Of a DNA stretch of 64,000 nucleotides, positions 1-9,601 are shown piece by piece. The position numbers and the translations under genes were made by a program. A model generated the notes under the pieces. The model saw nothing but the letters and a program-made list of their open reading frames with translations, searched no databases and had not been told where the DNA came from. Each line of letters opens with the position of its first letter. Position 1 is the stretch's first letter. Origin of the DNA: Myxococcales bacterium (GTDB lineage: Bacteria > Myxococcota > Myxococcia > Myxococcales > Myxococcaceae); assembly GCA_016191815.1 (NCBI GenBank), contig JACPVI010000015.1, positions 1 to 64,000 on the forward strand, read 5' to 3'.

Positions 1-135
1 GACATACGCAGCCCAGGGCCTCGTCGCTGTGCTCCTCGACGGGCCAAACAGCACGCCTCCGGTGCTCGCTCCTCAGGCGCCGGCCTCGCTTCGGTCTCGC
101 CGCTCTCGCGACGGCCCCCCAACCCGATCGGTGCT

Positions 136-1830
136 CTAGGGCACGGTGATGCGCCGGTGCTCCCCGGGCGCCAGGGTGATGGGCCGCCGCAGCCGCACTT
201 CCCCGCTCTCGGGTGACACCAGCAGGACCTCGTGCGGGCCGGGCGCAAGCTTCAGAGTCAGCGGCGTCACCCCCGCCTCGCGCCCATCGATTCGCACCAG
301 CGCAAACGGCTCCGCCCCGACCATGAGCTCGCCGGGCGGCCCAGCGGGCGTCTCGGGCGGCGTGCCGGCCGGGGATTCAGGCGCCGGCGGGGCGGCGCTC
401 TCGGCCTTGCGCAATCTCGGCTCCGCCGCCGGTCGCGGCCGCACCTTCGCTCTGGGCGGCTCCTTGGCAGACGCGGCCACTTCCACCACTTCCGAAGCGA
501 GTGTGCTCGGCGCTGGCGCAGCGGGGACAACCGCGGGGGTGGCCGGCGCGGTCACCTCTTCATCCCTTGGCCAAAGTGCCGCTCCCGCCGCGGCCAGCAC
601 CCCAAAACCGGCCAGCGCCGCCACCGCCATTGGTCCGCGACTCCGCCTCACCGCGCGCCCGGCCTCGGACTCGGACTGAGGCGCAGACCCGACCAGCCGG
701 GTCTCGCGGTCGGCCTCCGGCCGAGGCATCGGGCGGGAGAGCCGCGTCTCGATCTGGTCGCTGTCCTTAGGTGTCTCCGGCCCGCCCGCGGGGAGCGTCT
801 CGGGCTCGGGCCGGAGATCGACCAGCGTCCGCGGCCTGACCGCGGGCCCGGCCCGCGCCTCGCCGTCAGACAGGAGCGCCTGAAGCTGGGTGCGGTGGGC
901 CTCACGCTCCCGCGACAGCTCGCGCAGGGCGAAGGACCCGATCGGTTCGGCTCCCTCCGCAGCGGCCACCGCGTCGAGCGCCACCGCCATGGCGTGCGCG
1001 TCCTGGAAGCGATCTTCCGGGCGAGGAGAAAGGGCCTTTCCGGCCAGCGCCGCGAACGAGGGCGGCAGGGCCGCCGCCTCGAGGGCGCGGGCCACGTGCG
1101 AGTCGGCGGGCTGCCCTCGGGCCACGGCCAGCATCGCCTCTGGGCCGAACAGCGCCCGCCCAGTGAGAAGCTCCACCAGCACGGCTCCCAGCGCGTACAC
1201 GTCGGCGCGGCGGTCGACCGCATCTCCCCGGAGCTGCTCCGGTGCCATGTACGCGGGCTTGCCCTTGATGAACCCGACCAGCGTCACCGGCGCGGTCCGG
1301 TCGCGCATCAGGGCGATGCCGAAGTCGACGATCTTCACGTGCCCGTCGAAGGTGAGCAGCAGGTTCTGCGGGCTCACGTCGCGGTGGACCGCCCACAGCG
1401 AGCGGCCCTGCAAGTCGGTCAGCTCGTGGGCCGCGTGGAGCCCGCGCGCCACCTCCGCCGCGAGCCGGGCGGCAACTCCCTGGGGCAGAGGGCCCCGCTG
1501 CTCTACCAGCTCGGCGAAGGTGACTCCGGCCACGTACTCCATGGTGAGGTAGAGCAAGTCGCCGGTCTCGCCGAAGTCATGGACTTGGACGATGGCGGGA
1601 TGATCCAGCCGGGCCAGCAGCCGCGCCTCGTCGAAGAACATTCGTCGGATGTCGTCCCGCCCCGCAAGGTCGGCGCGCACCGTCTTCACCGCGATCAACC
1701 GCTCGAATCCGTGCGCCCCCAGCCGGCGCGCCAGCAGCACGCTCCCCATTCCCCCGGTGGAGAGCCTGGCTACCACCTGCACCCCCGGGATGGAGAGCCG
1801 CACCGCCGGCTCCGGCGGGGCCGCGGTCAT
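136..1830 (-). CDS. Membrane-anchored Ser/Thr protein kinase with C-terminal PEGA domain
   Basis: 564 aa. An N-terminal Hanks-type kinase domain (about residues 15-285) shows the glycine loop STGGMGSV, the ATP lysine in IAVKTV, the catalytic loop HRDVSPQN (Ser where most kinases have Lys) and DFG. A proline/charged linker leads to one membrane helix (about 400-420), then an Ala/Pro-rich periplasmic stretch and a PEGA-like beta domain (about 500-564). The ATG at 1828-1830 overlaps the stop of the upstream FHA-sigma54 gene (ATGA), so the two are translationally coupled. I infer that the kinase phosphorylates a partner that the FHA domain of its neighbour may read. The same frame stays open far upstream, but that stretch is a shadow of the activator. 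Confidence 0.93.
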   Translation of the reverse strand: MTAAPPEPAVRLSIPGVQVVARLSTGGMGSVLLARRLGAHGFERLIAVKTVRADLAGRDDIRRMFFDEARLLARLDHPAIVQVHDFGETGDLLYLTMEYVAGVTFAELVEQRGPLPQGVAARLAAEVARGLHAAHELTDLQGRSLWAVHRDVSPQNLLLTFDGHVKIVDFGIALMRDRTAPVTLVGFIKGKPAYMAPEQLRGDAVDRRADVYALGAVLVELLTGRALFGPEAMLAVARGQPADSHVARALEAAALPPSFAALAGKALSPRPEDRFQDAHAMAVALDAVAAAEGAEPIGSFALRELSREREAHRTQLQALLSDGEARAGPAVRPRTLVDLRPEPETLPAGGPETPKDSDQIETRLSRPMPRPEADRETRLVGSAPQSESEAGRAVRRSRGPMAVAALAGFGVLAAAGAALWPRDEEVTAPATPAVVPAAPAPSTLASEVVEVAASAKEPPRAKVRPRPAAEPRLRKAESAAPPAPESPAGTPPETPAGPPGELMVGAEPFALVRIDGREAGVTPLTLKLAPGPHEVLLVSPESGEVRLRRPITLAPGEHRRITVP

Positions 1831-3167
1831 GACCGCTTGAGCCCGTGCTGCTCGAGCAGCTCGCGCAGGTGCCCGCGGGTCAGCCCGGCGTGCTCGGCGG
1901 CGCGGGTGATGTTGCCCTGGTAACGGGCGTAGAGGTCTGCCAGGTACCTTCGCTCGAAGGCCGCCACCCACCGCTCCTTGGCCTCCTTGAACGGCAGGGT
2001 GCTGTCCACCACCTCGAAAGGCGAAGGGACACCGGAGCCGAGCCAGAGGTTGAGTGCTGCGAAGGCAGCCCCGCCTCCGGAGAGCACCCAGGCGCGATCG
2101 AGGATGTTGCGCAGCTCGCGGACGTTGCCCGGAAAGGGGTGGGCCTGGAGCCGGCCCAGGTTGTCTCCGGCGATGGGCCCGGGCTCCACTCCCCGGCCCT
2201 CGAAGAAGTGCCGGAGGAGGCAGGGGAGGTCCTCGCGCCGCTCGCGAAGGGGAGGGAGCTGAACGTGCACCACCGCGAGCCGGTGGAAGAGATCGAAGCG
2301 AAAGGCCTTCTCCTCGACCATCGCGTAGAGGTCGCGATGGGTGGCGGCGACGACTCGCACGTCGGTGGGCACCGGCCGGTCGCTCCCGAGGGGCTGCACC
2401 GTGCGCGCCTCCAGCACTCGCAAGAGGCGAGCCTGAGCCCCCAGGGGAAGCTCGGCGATCTCGTCCAGGAACAGCGTCCCGCCGGTGGCTTCGAGGAAGG
2501 CTCCGCGGCGATCGGCGACGGCGCCGGTGAAGGCGCCCCGCTTGTGCCCGAAGAGGTGCGACTCGATGAGCGTCTCGGCCGCAGCGCTGCAATCCACCAC
2601 CACGAAAGGCCCGGCGGCGCGGGCGGAGTGATCGTGAATCGCCCGGGCGGCAAGCTCCTTGCCGGTGCCGGACTCGCCCTGCAGCAGCACCGTGGCCTCC
2701 GTGGGGCTGGCCAGCTCGAGCACGGCGAACACCTCGCGCATCGCCAGGCTCTCGCCTACCAAGGCGCCGAACCTCTCTCTCGCCGAGGGCGTCACCTGCG
2801 GGGGGGGTTCGGCGCTCACCCTCAGGGTGGTGTCGCCGCACCGGATGGACGCGGCCAGCGCCACCACCGCCTCGGTCACCCGCACCGCGTCGACATAGGT
2901 TCCGTTGGTGGCTCCCAGGTCGCGCACCCGGAGCCCCCCTTCGAGAGCATGCAGCTCGGCATGGCGCCGGGACACCTTGGGGTCGTCGAGCACCAGGTCA
3001 CAGGCCGGATCCGCTCCCACCACCACTGGGCGTGCCCCCATGGCGACCTGACGGCCCTCGCCGGAGCCGGAGACGACCTTGCACACGAACGCCCGCGCGG
3101 CGGTGCGCGTCCGCACGGTCGAGGTGGCGAGCCCGGTCTCAACGACTGTCCGTCGCCCGGAGTCCAC
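1827..3167 (-). CDS. FHA-domain sigma-54-dependent transcriptional activator
   Basis: 446 aa, GTG start. An N-terminal FHA domain (about 27-105; R-VVVGADP, SRRHAEL, NGTYVD) binds phosphothreonine in known families. It is followed by an AAA+ sigma-54 interaction domain with Walker A GESGTGKE, an intact GAFTGA loop, Walker [13 protein letters not shown] and the WPGN-like box FPGNVREL, and by a Fis-type HTH at the C-terminus ([20 protein letters not shown]). There is no receiver domain, so input is probably Ser/Thr phosphorylation. It overlaps the downstream kinase gene by four bases. The target promoters cannot be seen. Confidence 0.93.
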   Translation of the reverse strand: MDSGRRTVVETGLATSTVRTRTAARAFVCKVVSGSGEGRQVAMGARPVVVGADPACDLVLDDPKVSRRHAELHALEGGLRVRDLGATNGTYVDAVRVTEAVVALAASIRCGDTTLRVSAEPPPQVTPSARERFGALVGESLAMREVFAVLELASPTEATVLLQGESGTGKELAARAIHDHSARAAGPFVVVDCSAAAETLIESHLFGHKRGAFTGAVADRRGAFLEATGGTLFLDEIAELPLGAQARLLRVLEARTVQPLGSDRPVPTDVRVVAATHRDLYAMVEEKAFRFDLFHRLAVVHVQLPPLRERREDLPCLLRHFFEGRGVEPGPIAGDNLGRLQAHPFPGNVRELRNILDRAWVLSGGGAAFAALNLWLGSGVPSPFEVVDSTLPFKEAKERWVAAFERRYLADLYARYQGNITRAAEHAGLTRGHLRELLEQHGLKRS

Positions 3168-3426
3168 GGCGGAGCGAAGTGTAGCACGCGGCCAGTTGCG
3201 GGCACTTGCCCCTCCCCTCGGACCGGCGACTCCAGCCGCCGGCGAACGGCCTTGCCGACGTCACAGGTGGTGGGCCAAGTCGCCGGCCGGCGCACCCGCC
3301 GCGAAGCCGCGCGGAGATCCACCGGCAACTCCGGGGGCTTGGAGACTCGCCCGGCCTTGGGGTGGCGGCACGGTGCGTGCGTAGCGCCGGGCAGGGCCGA
3401 GGCCCGCAAACCAGGAGGAATTGAAC

Positions 3427-4485
3427 ATGTTGCGTTCTCGTATGACCCCAGACCGGCGAGCGACAGTGCTGCGGCATTCACTCTTCGCCGTGGCGCTGGC
3501 AGCCGCCGGGTGCGGCGGCGGTACCGGCTCGTCCACGGCCGGGGAGGCGTACCTGGCCATCGTGCCGGCGGCCGCCGACCTCACTCCGTCCGCGCCCGGG
3601 CAAGTCACACCGAGCCCCGCGAGCGGCGTGGGGCAGACCTCGCAGGCGCTGAGCTGCGGCAGCGGTCTTCTGGAACTGGTCTTTCACCGCATCGAGGCCG
3701 TGGAGCGCCAGGTGAGCAGACTCACCCACGGGCTCGATGAGGTGCGCTCCCGGCCGCCGACCAGCGTGGACGGCGAGCTGCGCATCTGGGGCCCGGCTCC
3801 GGTGGAGGACCGGCCCGGACTGGCCGTCCGATTCGTGCTGGCCGGCGAGGAGACTCCCGAGAGCCCGGTGTTCCGCTACGCCAAGCAATTCAAGCGCGCG
3901 GGCGACCCGGGTTTCGTCACCGTGGTGAGGGGCACCTTCCGCGGCGAGCGGGCGGTCCACGGGACCGGGGAGATGGAGTACCTCGGCGCGATCGCCCGCG
4001 AGCTGGAGCTCAACGACGAGCCGGTGGTGGCGATGCGGCTGGGCTACGCCTTCGCCGAGGAGGGAGCGCGCATGGGGCTGTCGGTGGAGCGGGCGGATCC
4101 TCCGAGCGTCGAGCACGTGCAGTTCGCGGTCGGCCGGTCAGGAGGCGGCGAGCTTCTGTTCGAGGCGGCGGCAAGCCTCGAGGACAGCCCGACCCCGGCG
4201 CCCGAGCAGGTGGGGCTGCACGCCCGCTGGCTGGAAGGTGGCGCCGGCCGGATCGATGCCCGGGTGAGGGGCGGGGATCTGGGTGGCGCGGTGGCGAACC
4301 GAGTCGAGTGCTTCAACGAGCACCGCCGGATTGTCTTCGAGGCGAGCCACATCGAGTGCGGCGCGCCGCAGTGCGATGCCTGCGGCGGACGACCGGCTTG
4401 CGGCGGCGCCGAGGGCAACCCCGAGCTGTGCGTCATCAAGGATCAGCAAGCCCCTCCCCCTCCGGAAGAGGGGCAGGGCGAGTGA
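3427..4485 (+). CDS. Hypothetical lipoprotein with C-terminal cysteine cluster
   Basis: 352 aa, family not recognised. The ATG at 3427 follows an AGGAGG ribosome site at 3413-3418; an in-frame TTG at 3421 is less well spaced. The N-terminus has an Arg-rich start, a hydrophobic stretch and a lipobox-like LAAAGC, so it is probably exported and lipidated. The mature part is acidic and beta-rich. A late cluster of six cysteines (ECGAPQCDACGGRPACGG region) could form disulfides or bind metal. The gene is divergent from the FHA activator across about 260 bases, so it is a plausible but unproven target of that regulator. Confidence 0.8.
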   Translation: MLRSRMTPDRRATVLRHSLFAVALAAAGCGGGTGSSTAGEAYLAIVPAAADLTPSAPGQVTPSPASGVGQTSQALSCGSGLLELVFHRIEAVERQVSRLTHGLDEVRSRPPTSVDGELRIWGPAPVEDRPGLAVRFVLAGEETPESPVFRYAKQFKRAGDPGFVTVVRGTFRGERAVHGTGEMEYLGAIARELELNDEPVVAMRLGYAFAEEGARMGLSVERADPPSVEHVQFAVGRSGGGELLFEAAASLEDSPTPAPEQVGLHARWLEGGAGRIDARVRGGDLGGAVANRVECFNEHRRIVFEASHIECGAPQCDACGGRPACGGAEGNPELCVIKDQQAPPPPEEGQGE

Positions 4486-4501
4486 CCTGCATGACCGGGC
4501 G

Positions 4502-4548
4502 GCGAGGTCGAAGGGCCCAGCAAGCTGCGGGCGGCCCTTCGACTTCGC
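4502..4548. terminator. Hairpin between convergent genes
   Basis: Arms 4502-4517 and 4533-4548 (16 bases each, one mismatch; core GTCGAAGGGCC/GGCCCTTCGAC) with a 15-base loop lie 16 bases after the stop of the lipoprotein gene and 60 bases after the stop of the convergent MYXO-CTERM gene. It could stop transcription from both sides. There is no clear T-tract, as is usual in very GC-rich genomes. Confidence 0.6.
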
Positions 4549-4610
4549 GGCGCTGTGGGCCTGACAGCGTCTTTGGGCGCTCGCCCCGCATCTCGAGAAG
4601 GCGCTGGTAG

Positions 4611-5636
4611 TCAGCCCCAGGTCGCGCCTGGACTTGGGGAGCGGCGCCGGCGACCAAAGACAGCAGCGCTGGGCCACAGGAGCAGCAGCCAGCACCCGGG
4701 CCCACCGGAGCACCCGCACCCGTTCACCAGTCGCGGATCTGGGTTCGGCGCGTCCCCGCCGTCAGCGCTCTTGCCGCCGGCGTCCGGTGAGCCGCCGTCC
4801 TGACCATCAGCGCCTCCGTCCTCCGCGCTTCCGCCATCGGAGGAGCTACCCGCGTCGCCCTGAGCGCCGGCATCGGTGGGGACGCACACCCTGCCCTCGC
4901 AAATGCCTCCGTCGCACTGCATCCCACTCCTGGGGACGAAGAAGCAGTTTCCTCCGTCGCAGCTCGCGGCACTGCACTCGTCCGGGTCGACGCACTTGGG
5001 CCCCTGGCCACTGCAGACGCCGCCCGAACAGGTTCCACCGCTCGTACACACGTCTCCGCACGCGGAGCCGTTCGTCTTGTTGGTGTAGGCGCAGCCTCCA
5101 TCTCCCTGGCAGCCTCCGTCCGAGCGGCACTCGCCGAGCGGGCAGGCGTAGGGCGTTCCCCTGCACCCTCCGTCGGGCGCGCAGCGGTCGTCGAAGGTGC
5201 AGGGATCGCCGTCGGTGCATCCGACCCCAACCTTGGCCACGTAGTGCCAGGTGGGCGGTGTCAGCTGACACCAGGCGACTCCTCCATCCCAGTTGCAGGC
5301 CTGGCACTGCGCGCTGCTTCCGGACGGCGCCGGACAGGCCTTTTGCATCGGCGAGCTGCAACTGGTACCCGCGCACGTCGTGTACTGGCAGAAGTTGACG
5401 GTGCCGCAAAGGTCGCCCAGCTCGCAGCTATTGCCCGAGGGCGACTGGCAGATACCGGTGGACTGATAGCAGCCGGTCGGACACTGGCCTCCGCAGCCTG
5501 CTCCGCACGAGCCGCCGGCAGTGCAGGTGGTGGCGCAGTAGCAATTCCCTTGCGCCGAAGTCGGGAGCAGAGCCAGGGCGCAGATGGCCAGCGCGTGCGC
5601 CCAGCCTCCGGGCGACTTCGTTGAGTCAGCGGCCAA
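4611..5636 (-). CDS. Secreted cysteine-rich protein with MYXO-CTERM-like tail
   Basis: 341 aa if started at the TTG at 5636, which gives a signal peptide (WAHALAICALALLPTSAQG). The mature part is packed with regularly spaced Cys and Gly (CTDGDPCTFDDRC, CSGGVCSGQGPKC and similar), resembling myxobacterial Cys-rich adhesin or spore-coat-type proteins. It is followed by an Asp/Gly/Ser linker and a tail NGCGCSGGPGCW, a hydrophobic run and RRRR. That tail is the MYXO-CTERM pattern thought to be handled by a rhomboid-like sorting protease and anchored to the surface. The gene overlaps the preceding TPR/barrel gene by 11 bases. The start is uncertain because no ATG is in frame after the overlap. Confidence 0.8.
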   Translation of the reverse strand: MAADSTKSPGGWAHALAICALALLPTSAQGNCYCATTCTAGGSCGAGCGGQCPTGCYQSTGICQSPSGNSCELGDLCGTVNFCQYTTCAGTSCSSPMQKACPAPSGSSAQCQACNWDGGVAWCQLTPPTWHYVAKVGVGCTDGDPCTFDDRCAPDGGCRGTPYACPLGECRSDGGCQGDGGCAYTNKTNGSACGDVCTSGGTCSGGVCSGQGPKCVDPDECSAASCDGGNCFFVPRSGMQCDGGICEGRVCVPTDAGAQGDAGSSSDGGSAEDGGADGQDGGSPDAGGKSADGGDAPNPDPRLVNGCGCSGGPGCWLLLLWPSAAVFGRRRRSPSPGATWG

Positions 5637-6468
5637 GGTGGGCCTCGATCCCGAGGTTGAGGAGCGGCGCCACCACCCGACCTTGCGGCGACGAGTACAC
5701 CTCACCGGCGGCACCGGCCAAAAGGTTCACCGGCTTGGCGAGACGCACCACAAGGTGCGCGCCCAGGCCACCGCCCATCACCATGCCTCCGGGAAACGGC
5801 GCCGCGAGCAACCTCGGGCCGACGCTCAGCGCGAGCCTTTCGCCGACAGGGAGACGATAGGCGAGAGAGAACCTCCCGGCCGGGTAGCGGGCGATGGTGC
5901 CCCCGAGGCGGAGGTTCCACCTTGGGCCCAGGTCGAGCGCGAGGGCGACCTCTCCTCCCACGACTCGTGCGGCGGGGTCGGCGGCTGCGCCCGCGTACAG
6001 CCCGAACGAGACGCCAGACGTACTCGGCTCCTCGGCCGGGACCTCCTGCTCGACCTTCGGCGATTCGGGAGCGCTCGGCGGCGCCGGCGGCTCGCCTGCG
6101 GGAGGAGCCGCCGCCTCCCGCTTGACCTGGGCGAACAGCTCCACGAAGGGAGGAGGAAAGGCGGTGCTGTCGACCTCCGCCCAGGGCTGCTCGCGGAGCA
6201 GGACTTCGAGCGTCCGACGCGCAGCCACGACGTCCCCCTGCGCGAAGTAGGCCGCCGCCAGGTAGGTCCGCGCCCGGTCCTTCTCACCGGGCCCCTTGAT
6301 TCCGCCAGCCAGGGCGGGCTCCAACAGCTTCACGGCTCCTTGGTAGTCGCCCTGGGCGTATCGCTCCACGCCGCGCGCCACGATTGGGTTTCCGGCGGCG
6401 TGCGCGACAGAGCAGGACAGCAGCATGGCGCTCGCCCACGCACGGTGGCTCAGCTGGTTCATCCGCAC
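5626..6468 (-). CDS. TPR-containing outer-membrane-like protein downstream of a kinase
   Basis: 280 aa. A signal peptide (AWASAMLLSCSVAHAAG) is followed by a short TPR-like helical region (ARGVERYAQGDYQGAVKLLEPAL, about 25-100), a Pro/Glu linker and a C-terminal half of alternating hydrophobic strands rich in Gly, Arg and Leu, consistent with a small barrel or beta-sandwich. It starts 13 bases after the zinc-ribbon kinase (GTG 6468; the ATG at 6462 is equally possible). The same arrangement recurs at 48879-51547, which suggests a duplicated kinase plus envelope-protein module. Function unknown. Confidence 0.8.
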   Translation of the reverse strand: MRMNQLSHRAWASAMLLSCSVAHAAGNPIVARGVERYAQGDYQGAVKLLEPALAGGIKGPGEKDRARTYLAAAYFAQGDVVAARRTLEVLLREQPWAEVDSTAFPPPFVELFAQVKREAAAPPAGEPPAPPSAPESPKVEQEVPAEEPSTSGVSFGLYAGAAADPAARVVGGEVALALDLGPRWNLRLGGTIARYPAGRFSLAYRLPVGERLALSVGPRLLAAPFPGGMVMGGGLGAHLVVRLAKPVNLLAGAAGEVYSSPQGRVVAPLLNLGIEAHLGR

Positions 6469-6481
6469 GCTCGAGCCTACT

Positions 6482-8257
6482 TTATCGGCGCGGGCGCAGG
6501 TCGATCTTCCTCTCCACCGTCTCCCCCGCGGGGAGGGCGATGGACTCGGCCCGCTCGCCTAGCGCCGGGTGCACCACCCGCAGCTGGTGCCGGCCCGAAG
6601 GAAGCTCGGTTACGGCGTCCATCCCGTTGGCGCTGGGGAGCTCGCGACCATCCACGAAGATTTTTCCCCACGGAGTGACGTGGACGATGAGCACCGACGG
6701 GACGCCCGCCGCATTCGCCTGGGTGGACCCGGGGGAGGATGGCCTCTCCGCACCCGCAGGCTCGGCAGCAGGCTTCCCCTCGCGCTCGCGCCGAGCGGGC
6801 ACGGGCTGTCTCTTTGAGCTCGCGCCGGCCCTCTTTGACTCGGGCGCGGCGCCTCGGGCGGTCTCCTCCGGCGATCGCGGCGGCGGGGCGCTCGGCTCGA
6901 CCGGCGGCGGAGCGTCTACCAGCGCCGAATCCACCCGCACCGCGGTAGAGGCAGGCACGACCTTTGCGGGCACCGGTGGCGAGTGCGGCGCCGGAGTTGT
7001 CGGCACCGGCTCGGCCACCACGGCGATGGGAGATGGTGCTGGCGGCGCGGGCAAGGGAGGCCCAGCGGCAGACGGCCCCAGCGCCAGCCACCCGAGTCCG
7101 GCTACCGCGGAGAGGGCAATCACTGAGGCGCCGATCAGCACCGCGCGGCGGCGGGGCGCAGGCGCCGGAGGAGCCGCGGCCAGAGGCGAGCACACCGCCG
7201 CCTCCAGCGCGTTCAGCAACTCCTCGGCGCTGGAGAAACGTTCCTCCCGCGTCTTCGCCAGGGCGCGTGCCAGCACCTGGGCCACTGCCGGGGTCACCTT
7301 CGGCACCACCCTGGAAGCGTCTGGCACCGGCGCGTTTCGGTGGGCGAGCATCAGCTCGAATTCGCTGTTGCCGCGGTAGGGGTGCTGGCCGGTGAATAGC
7401 TCGAAGAGGATGACTCCAAGCGCATAGAGGTCGGCGCGCTGATCGAGATCGTGGGCGTCGACGATCTGCTCGGGAGCCATGTATCCGGGCGTCCCGAGGG
7501 CAAGTCCGGCGCGGGTAAGTCCGTCGGCCTTGGACGGCCGCACCAGTCCAAGGTCGAGCACCGTGAGGTGACCGTCGGTGCCGACAAAGAGGTTGGCCGG
7601 CTTGAGATCGCGGTGCACCAGCCCCCTGGAGTGAATGAAGGAGAGCGCGCTGCACGCCTGCCGCGCGATGGAGAGCACCTCGTCGCGAGACAGCCCTCCC
7701 TTGCTCTGCGTATGGAGGTCGAGCGGGCGGCCCTCTAGCAGTTTCATCACCAGGAACGGTACTCCCTCTTTCCGGGCCACCGCGTAGATGGGGATGAGGT
7801 TTGGGTGCTCGAGCTTGGCCATGGTGCGGGCCTCGCGCTCGAAGCGGGCCACGAACTCCGGGCTCTGGGCGAGGGCCGGAGAGAGCATCTTCACTGCCAC
7901 CATCCGGTCCAATTCGAGGTCGCGGGCCTGCCAGACGCTGCCCATACCGCCTTCGCCGATCAGCCCCTCCAGCACCCACTTGCCGTCGAGCACTTCGGTG
8001 CCTCCTGCCGGAGCCACCTCGGGCGCGGGCGTGGGCGCTCGCACCGCAGTTCGATCAACTGCCGCCGCTTGTCCGGGCCTGCTGATGCGAGTCGGCCCGG
8101 TCCCCGTCAGGCTGGGAGACTGCGTCCATTCTGACGGCTTGCTCAGGCGAGTCGGCTCCAGGGCCACCGCCGTGGCACCGCACTGCACGCACTCGGCAGC
8201 CTCGGGCTCGAGAGTGGCCCCGCATTGAGCGCACGAGACGTCGCCTGGCGTTTCCAT
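6482..8257 (-). CDS. Zinc-ribbon Ser/Thr kinase with membrane helix and PEGA-like tail
   Basis: 591 aa. The N-terminus has two CxxCG knuckles (CAQCGATLEPEAAECVQCGA), a zinc ribbon. The kinase domain (about 95-350) has GEGGMGSV, VAVKML and HRDLKPAN, but the metal-binding triplet is DLG (VLDLGLV) instead of DFG. An activation segment TPGYMAPEQ and one membrane helix (about 375-395) follow. A long Pro/Ala periplasmic linker ends in a PEGA-like domain (ITPWGKIFVDGRELPS region). It shares its architecture, and probably an operon, with the small barrel protein that follows 13 bases later. Whether the DLG variant is active cannot be told from sequence. Confidence 0.92.
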   Translation of the reverse strand: METPGDVSCAQCGATLEPEAAECVQCGATAVALEPTRLSKPSEWTQSPSLTGTGPTRISRPGQAAAVDRTAVRAPTPAPEVAPAGGTEVLDGKWVLEGLIGEGGMGSVWQARDLELDRMVAVKMLSPALAQSPEFVARFEREARTMAKLEHPNLIPIYAVARKEGVPFLVMKLLEGRPLDLHTQSKGGLSRDEVLSIARQACSALSFIHSRGLVHRDLKPANLFVGTDGHLTVLDLGLVRPSKADGLTRAGLALGTPGYMAPEQIVDAHDLDQRADLYALGVILFELFTGQHPYRGNSEFELMLAHRNAPVPDASRVVPKVTPAVAQVLARALAKTREERFSSAEELLNALEAAVCSPLAAAPPAPAPRRRAVLIGASVIALSAVAGLGWLALGPSAAGPPLPAPPAPSPIAVVAEPVPTTPAPHSPPVPAKVVPASTAVRVDSALVDAPPPVEPSAPPPRSPEETARGAAPESKRAGASSKRQPVPARREREGKPAAEPAGAERPSSPGSTQANAAGVPSVLIVHVTPWGKIFVDGRELPSANGMDAVTELPSGRHQLRVVHPALGERAESIALPAGETVERKIDLRPRR

Positions 8258-8314
8258 CTGGATGCCCGGGCGCCACTCTACCCTAGCTCGTCACGAGCGG
8301 CCCTGCCGCCCAGC

Positions 8315-9373
8315 TCACTGCATCACCTTGAGCCGCGGATTGGCGCCTGCGATCTCCTCGAGCTGCCGGCGCAGCGAAGCTCTGCGCTCGGCGAGGGCGT
8401 CGTCGCGGCAGAGCTCTGCCGCGCGCAGGGTCTTGAGCCCCGTCAGGCCGGCGGCCGGGCCAAGATCCGAAGGGCAGGTGTGGCTGATGTCGAGGTACTC
8501 GAGCTGGCTGAGGTCGGACAGCGGTCGAAGGTCGACGACGGGCGTGCCGGCGATGCCCAGCGAGCGGAGCTGGCTCAGGCTGGCGATGAGCCTTAGGTCC
8601 TCCACCTTGGTGAAAGTCAGGTCCAATACCCTAAGTCGCTCGAGGTCGGACATCCGAGGCAGCTTCTCGATCGGCGCGGCGGACAACGACAGGTCGGTGA
8701 GCGCGGTCAGGCCGGAGACCGCAGCCGCCGAGTGTACCGGCGTCGAGCCGGTGTACAGCTTCTCGAGCTTGGTGAGACGCGCGAGCGGCGAGAGGTCGTG
8801 CACCTGGTAGAGATTGTATAGGCGCAGGTCCCGCAGCGCGCCGAGACGCGCCAGCGGCGTCAGCTCCGCGATCGGCAAGCTGTTGAGCTCCAGGCGAACC
8901 AGCCCAGAAAGCGTGCCCACCGCCGACACGTCGGTGACGCTGGACATGCTGATCAGCCCGAGAGCTTTCAATCTCCGCATCTCGGCCAGCGGGCGCAGGT
9001 CGCGCGCGTTGGGCAGGTGCAATGTCAGCTCCTCGAGCGACGCCATGCGCGACAGCGGGGCGATGTCGGAGACCGGCGTCCAGTACAGCGAGAGCTTGCG
9101 AAGCCGCCGCAGCTTCGCTACCGCGGCGAGGTCCACGGCGTCGCCGGTGTTGACGAACAACTCCTCGAGGCCGGCGAGGTCCGCGACGGCAGAGAAGTTG
9201 GCCGGCTGAACCCGAACCAACCGCAGCGTCTTTAGTCCCGCGAGCTTTCGCAGCGGCGCGAGATCGCACGGCTTCTCCTCGCAGTCCACCTCCACCGTGT
9301 CCGCCGGGAGCTGCCTCCCGCAAAACGGGACCTGGCCCAAGGTCAGAGCAGCGACGAAGAAGAGAACCGGCAT
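8315..9373 (-). CDS. Secreted leucine-rich-repeat protein
   Basis: 352 aa. The start at ATG 9373 gives a signal peptide (MPVLFFVAALTLGQVPFCG). The rest is about ten LRR units of roughly 22 residues (L..L..L.L....V.D..PL), for example LPIAELTPLARLGALRDLRLYN, of the type seen in bacterial internalin-like proteins. It ends in a short helical tail (RRQLEEIAGANPRLKVMQ). It is probably a periplasmic or surface binding protein. Upstream it is divergent from the Vps62-like gene over about 230 bases. The frame is open further upstream but without protein-like composition. Confidence 0.85.
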   Translation of the reverse strand: MPVLFFVAALTLGQVPFCGRQLPADTVEVDCEEKPCDLAPLRKLAGLKTLRLVRVQPANFSAVADLAGLEELFVNTGDAVDLAAVAKLRRLRKLSLYWTPVSDIAPLSRMASLEELTLHLPNARDLRPLAEMRRLKALGLISMSSVTDVSAVGTLSGLVRLELNSLPIAELTPLARLGALRDLRLYNLYQVHDLSPLARLTKLEKLYTGSTPVHSAAAVSGLTALTDLSLSAAPIEKLPRMSDLERLRVLDLTFTKVEDLRLIASLSQLRSLGIAGTPVVDLRPLSDLSQLEYLDISHTCPSDLGPAAGLTGLKTLRAAELCRDDALAERRASLRRQLEEIAGANPRLKVMQ

Positions 9374-9601
9374 CCGTCCAAACACGATCGCAGAGTCGGA
9401 ACGATCTGGCACTGCCCAAGAAGCCGCCAGCGTGCCGTTCGGCCTCGGCGTGGCGCCGAAGCAGCGAACTTGCGGCGTGGGCCGAATTTCCTCCCCGAGG
9501 AAGAAATTCACGGCCCCGCCTGACTCGCCGGCCGCAATCATGCGCACTTGCGCGTGGTCGGGCCCTTGCTCCAGCGGGTGTTCGTCCCCCTGGAGGAAAA
9601 G

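Noticed and set aside
1845-3740. Long plus-strand open frame of about 630 codons opposite the FHA-sigma54 gene
   Set aside because: A shadow frame of a GC-rich gene: no domain, Gly/Pro/Arg composition, and the opposite strand has clear motifs throughout.
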